Assembly: GCA_040756735.1 (NCBI GenBank)
Contig: JBFLYC010000007.1
Span: forward strand, 1 to 64,000
From: JBFLYC01 sp040756735
GTDB taxonomy: Bacteria; Bacillota; DSM-16504; Desulfitibacterales; Desulfitibacteraceae
Direction of reading: 5' to 3'
DNA: 64,000 bases
The notes beneath the pieces were generated by a model. The model was not told the origin of the DNA. It saw only the letters and a list, made by a program, of their open reading frames with translations, and did not search any database. Shown piece by piece: positions 62,585 to 64,000 of the stretch (within the stretch, counting starts at the first letter, position 1; every line of letters starts with the position of its first letter). A program made the translations under genes and the position numbers.

Positions 62585-63112
62585 TTAGTTAACTCTTCCT
62601 ATTCTATCAAGAGGCCAGTAGCGGAAAAATACTTTTCCTTTTACATCGCTAATGGACAACCATTCAATCCAAAGGTGGCTGTCAAAACTGTGGTTTCTGT
62701 TGTCGCCCAGGACAAATAAGCTGCCATCCGGGACTTTTGCCGGCTGAAACTCATATAAAGGCGTTTCATTCACATAGCTTTCATCCAACGCTTTTCCATC
62801 GATGTAAACTACGCCTTGTTTAACTGCAACTGTTTCCCCAGGAAGGCCGACTACCCTCTTGACATAGTCATATTTAGAATCTACACTTGGAGGCGGTTCA
62901 AAGATAATTATATCACCGCGCTGGATATCTCCAAATTTGTATGCGAGTTTGTTAACCAGCAGCCTATCTTTGACCTGTAAGGTTGGGTGCATTGAAGAAC
63001 TTGGCACATATCTGCTGTCCATTACATATGCTTTTAAAATCAGGGCAAGGATAATTGCTAGAACGATTTCATTAAACAGGATCTTTTTGATCCATACGCG
63101 CAAATTTTCCAT
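62585..63112 (-). CDS. lepB: Signal peptidase I
   Basis: A 175-residue type I signal peptidase that removes signal peptides from exported proteins at the outer face of the membrane. One N-terminal helix anchors it (about residues 10-30). The catalytic Ser is in PSSSMHPTL and the catalytic Lys in YDYVKRVVGLPGE; the box GDNRNHSFDSHLWIEWLS completes the site. The ATG at 63112 follows AAAGGAGG; a longer frame from 63139 begins ahead of that site and is rejected. Confidence 0.94.
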   Translation of the reverse strand: MENLRVWIKKILFNEIVLAIILALILKAYVMDSRYVPSSSMHPTLQVKDRLLVNKLAYKFGDIQRGDIIIFEPPPSVDSKYDYVKRVVGLPGETVAVKQGVVYIDGKALDESYVNETPLYEFQPAKVPDGSLFVLGDNRNHSFDSHLWIEWLSISDVKGKVFFRYWPLDRIGRVN

Positions 63113-63214
63113 GAAACTGGCCTCCTTTGATATACGCAAACATTATACTACTCTAGATGGAAAATGAAAAGGCCTTTTAGCTGGTTTAAATGAGTTTCAA
63201 ATTTTGAAAAAATG

Positions 63215-63300
63215 CGACTGGTCACGAGTCAGAAGTTTGGAGCCAGGAATCAGGAGCCAGGGGTTAGGAGTTAGGATTCTAAAAGCCTGGAGCCGGAATG
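63215..63300. repeat. Degenerate GGAGCCAGGAGTCAG-type repeat
   Basis: Several imperfect direct copies of ggagccaggaatcag and ggggttaggagttagg occupy most of the gap between lepB and the second nitroreductase. Similar strings occur at 35390-35430 and 49850-49880. The function is unknown. Confidence 0.55.
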
Positions 63301-63363
63301 AAAGAACGGCTCTGTTGAAAACTTAAAAATAGCTTGTGAAGGAACTAAGGAGGAGGTTTGAAA

Positions 63364-63981
63364 GTGGATTTTAAAGAAGTTGTTGAGCTGCGCAGGAGCA
63401 TTCGTAAGTTTAAGTCAGATATTGTGCCCAAGGAACATATCAAAGAGATAATCAGGCTGGGGACTTTAGCGCCAAGCGCCCATAACAGTCAAAAATGGTT
63501 ATTCAAAGCGGTTTATAACCATGACCTTAATGTTCGTATAGCGAAGTCAGTCCTGGCAAAAATTGATGCTTTGGTTGAGAGATATGAAATTGAGGCATCA
63601 GTGAAGGGCTGGAAGTATTACAGTTCCTTTTTCAGCAAGGCACCGGTGGTAATCTATGCTTTCTACAGCCATTCCAAGGGATTTTTGGAAGAGTATGCAG
63701 AAGGTAAGCTGGCTAAAGAAGAATTGGAATACTTGCGCCTTGTGCCCGGTGTCCAAAGTGTTGGAGCAGCCATTGAGAATATCCTGCTAGCTGCAGTATC
63801 CATGGGGTACGGCGCCTGCTGGATGACGGCTCCCATTGTGGCTGCTGGAGAAATAGAGCAAATCCTTGATATGGATGAAGGGTTTAAGCTGGCAGCCGTG
63901 ATACCTGTTGGGGTTCCCTTTGAGGTGCCAGGGCCAAGGCCTAGAAAGGAATTAAACCAGGTTATGGAGATAATAGAATGA
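63364..63981 (+). CDS. Nitroreductase-family protein
   Basis: A 205-residue FMN-dependent nitroreductase-superfamily protein. The start VVELRRSIRKF and LAPSAHNSQKWLFKAV bind FMN; GYGACWMTAPIVA and VIPVGVPFEVPGPRPRKE close the fold. The GTG at 63364 follows AGGAGGAGG by seven bases; the TTG at 63358 is too close. Its stop overlaps the start of another gene (ATGA), so it is the first or an early member of a new operon. Confidence 0.87.
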   Translation: MDFKEVVELRRSIRKFKSDIVPKEHIKEIIRLGTLAPSAHNSQKWLFKAVYNHDLNVRIAKSVLAKIDALVERYEIEASVKGWKYYSSFFSKAPVVIYAFYSHSKGFLEEYAEGKLAKEELEYLRLVPGVQSVGAAIENILLAAVSMGYGACWMTAPIVAAGEIEQILDMDEGFKLAAVIPVGVPFEVPGPRPRKELNQVMEIIE

Positions 63982-64000
63982 AACAGATTTTAGATACACA
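63978..64000 (+). CDS. Start of a downstream gene, partial
   Basis: An ATG at 63978 overlaps the nitroreductase stop by four bases (ATGA) and opens MKQILDT before the window ends. The coupling arrangement is typical of a real operon start, but nothing can be said of the product. Confidence 0.4.

Overview
This window looks like a chromosomal segment of an anaerobic, amino-acid- and organic-acid-fermenting Firmicute of the class Clostridia (Peptococcaceae-like). The call rests on several signs: moderate GC, strong AGGAGG ribosome sites with many GTG/TTG starts, a sigma-54 activator, ferredoxin-dependent 2-oxoacid oxidoreductases, 4-hydroxybutyryl-CoA dehydratase, a cobalamin riboswitch, a Fur box, and scattered palindromic repeats of a kind seen in clostridial genomes. 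No rRNA, tRNA or CRISPR array was seen.

Layout. (1) 1-4067: the tail of a GlcF-type iron-sulfur protein, a divergent LarA-like (DUF2088) protein, a DapA-family aldolase and an MFS carrier. (2) 4244-15915: one tight operon holding ADP-forming acyl-CoA synthetase alpha, IorA, IorB, acyl-CoA synthetase beta, a LarA homologue with all NPN-site residues, a GlcD-GlcE fusion, GlcF and a sigma-54 activator. Together these would racemise a 2-hydroxy acid, oxidise it to a 2-oxo acid, decarboxylate that to an acyl-CoA with reduced ferredoxin, and make ATP. (3) 15946-19827 (minus strand): an FbpABC-type iron transporter behind a Fur box. (4) 20113-26143: an accessory, partly decayed stretch with two hicB antitoxins each beside a truncated hicA, a MerR regulator with a VIT/vWA protein, an AlbA_2/Schlafen protein, a probable pglZ (BREX) fragment and the tail of a second sigma-54 activator.

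(5) 26354-34985: a histidine-degradation operon (hutU, hutI, cyclodeaminase, ftcD) behind a sigma-54 -24/-12 promoter, continuing into both aconitase X subunits and a third LarA homologue, then a GntR/FCD regulator. (6) 35677-44823: IclR, a four-subunit 2-oxoacid:ferredoxin oxidoreductase, SDR, thiolase, 4-hydroxybutyryl-CoA dehydratase, 3-hydroxybutyryl-CoA dehydrogenase and crotonase, enough to turn 4-hydroxybutyryl-CoA into acetyl-CoA. (7) 44952-53308: an unassigned cluster of a small Cys-rich protein, iron-sulfur flavoprotein, nitroreductase, hydratase, truncated methionine-synthase-like protein, ferredoxin-tailed aldo/keto reductase, nitrilase, an unrecognised 419-residue protein and PanB. 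(8) 53492-54119: group II intron and transposase debris. (9) 54140-60366: a cobalamin riboswitch with its terminator, then an FmdE-zinc-ribbon protein and a complete Opp/Nik-type ABC transporter, probably for cobalt or a corrinoid. (10) 60411-64000: a broken pyruvate-kinase-C-like gene, an Orn/Lys/Arg decarboxylase, a tiny membrane protein, signal peptidase I and a nitroreductase.

The recurring theme is extracting reduced ferredoxin and ATP from amino acids and hydroxy acids. Three LarA-family proteins, two of them with a complete set of cofactor-site residues, suggest that racemising hydroxy acids before oxidation or dehydration is important to this organism.
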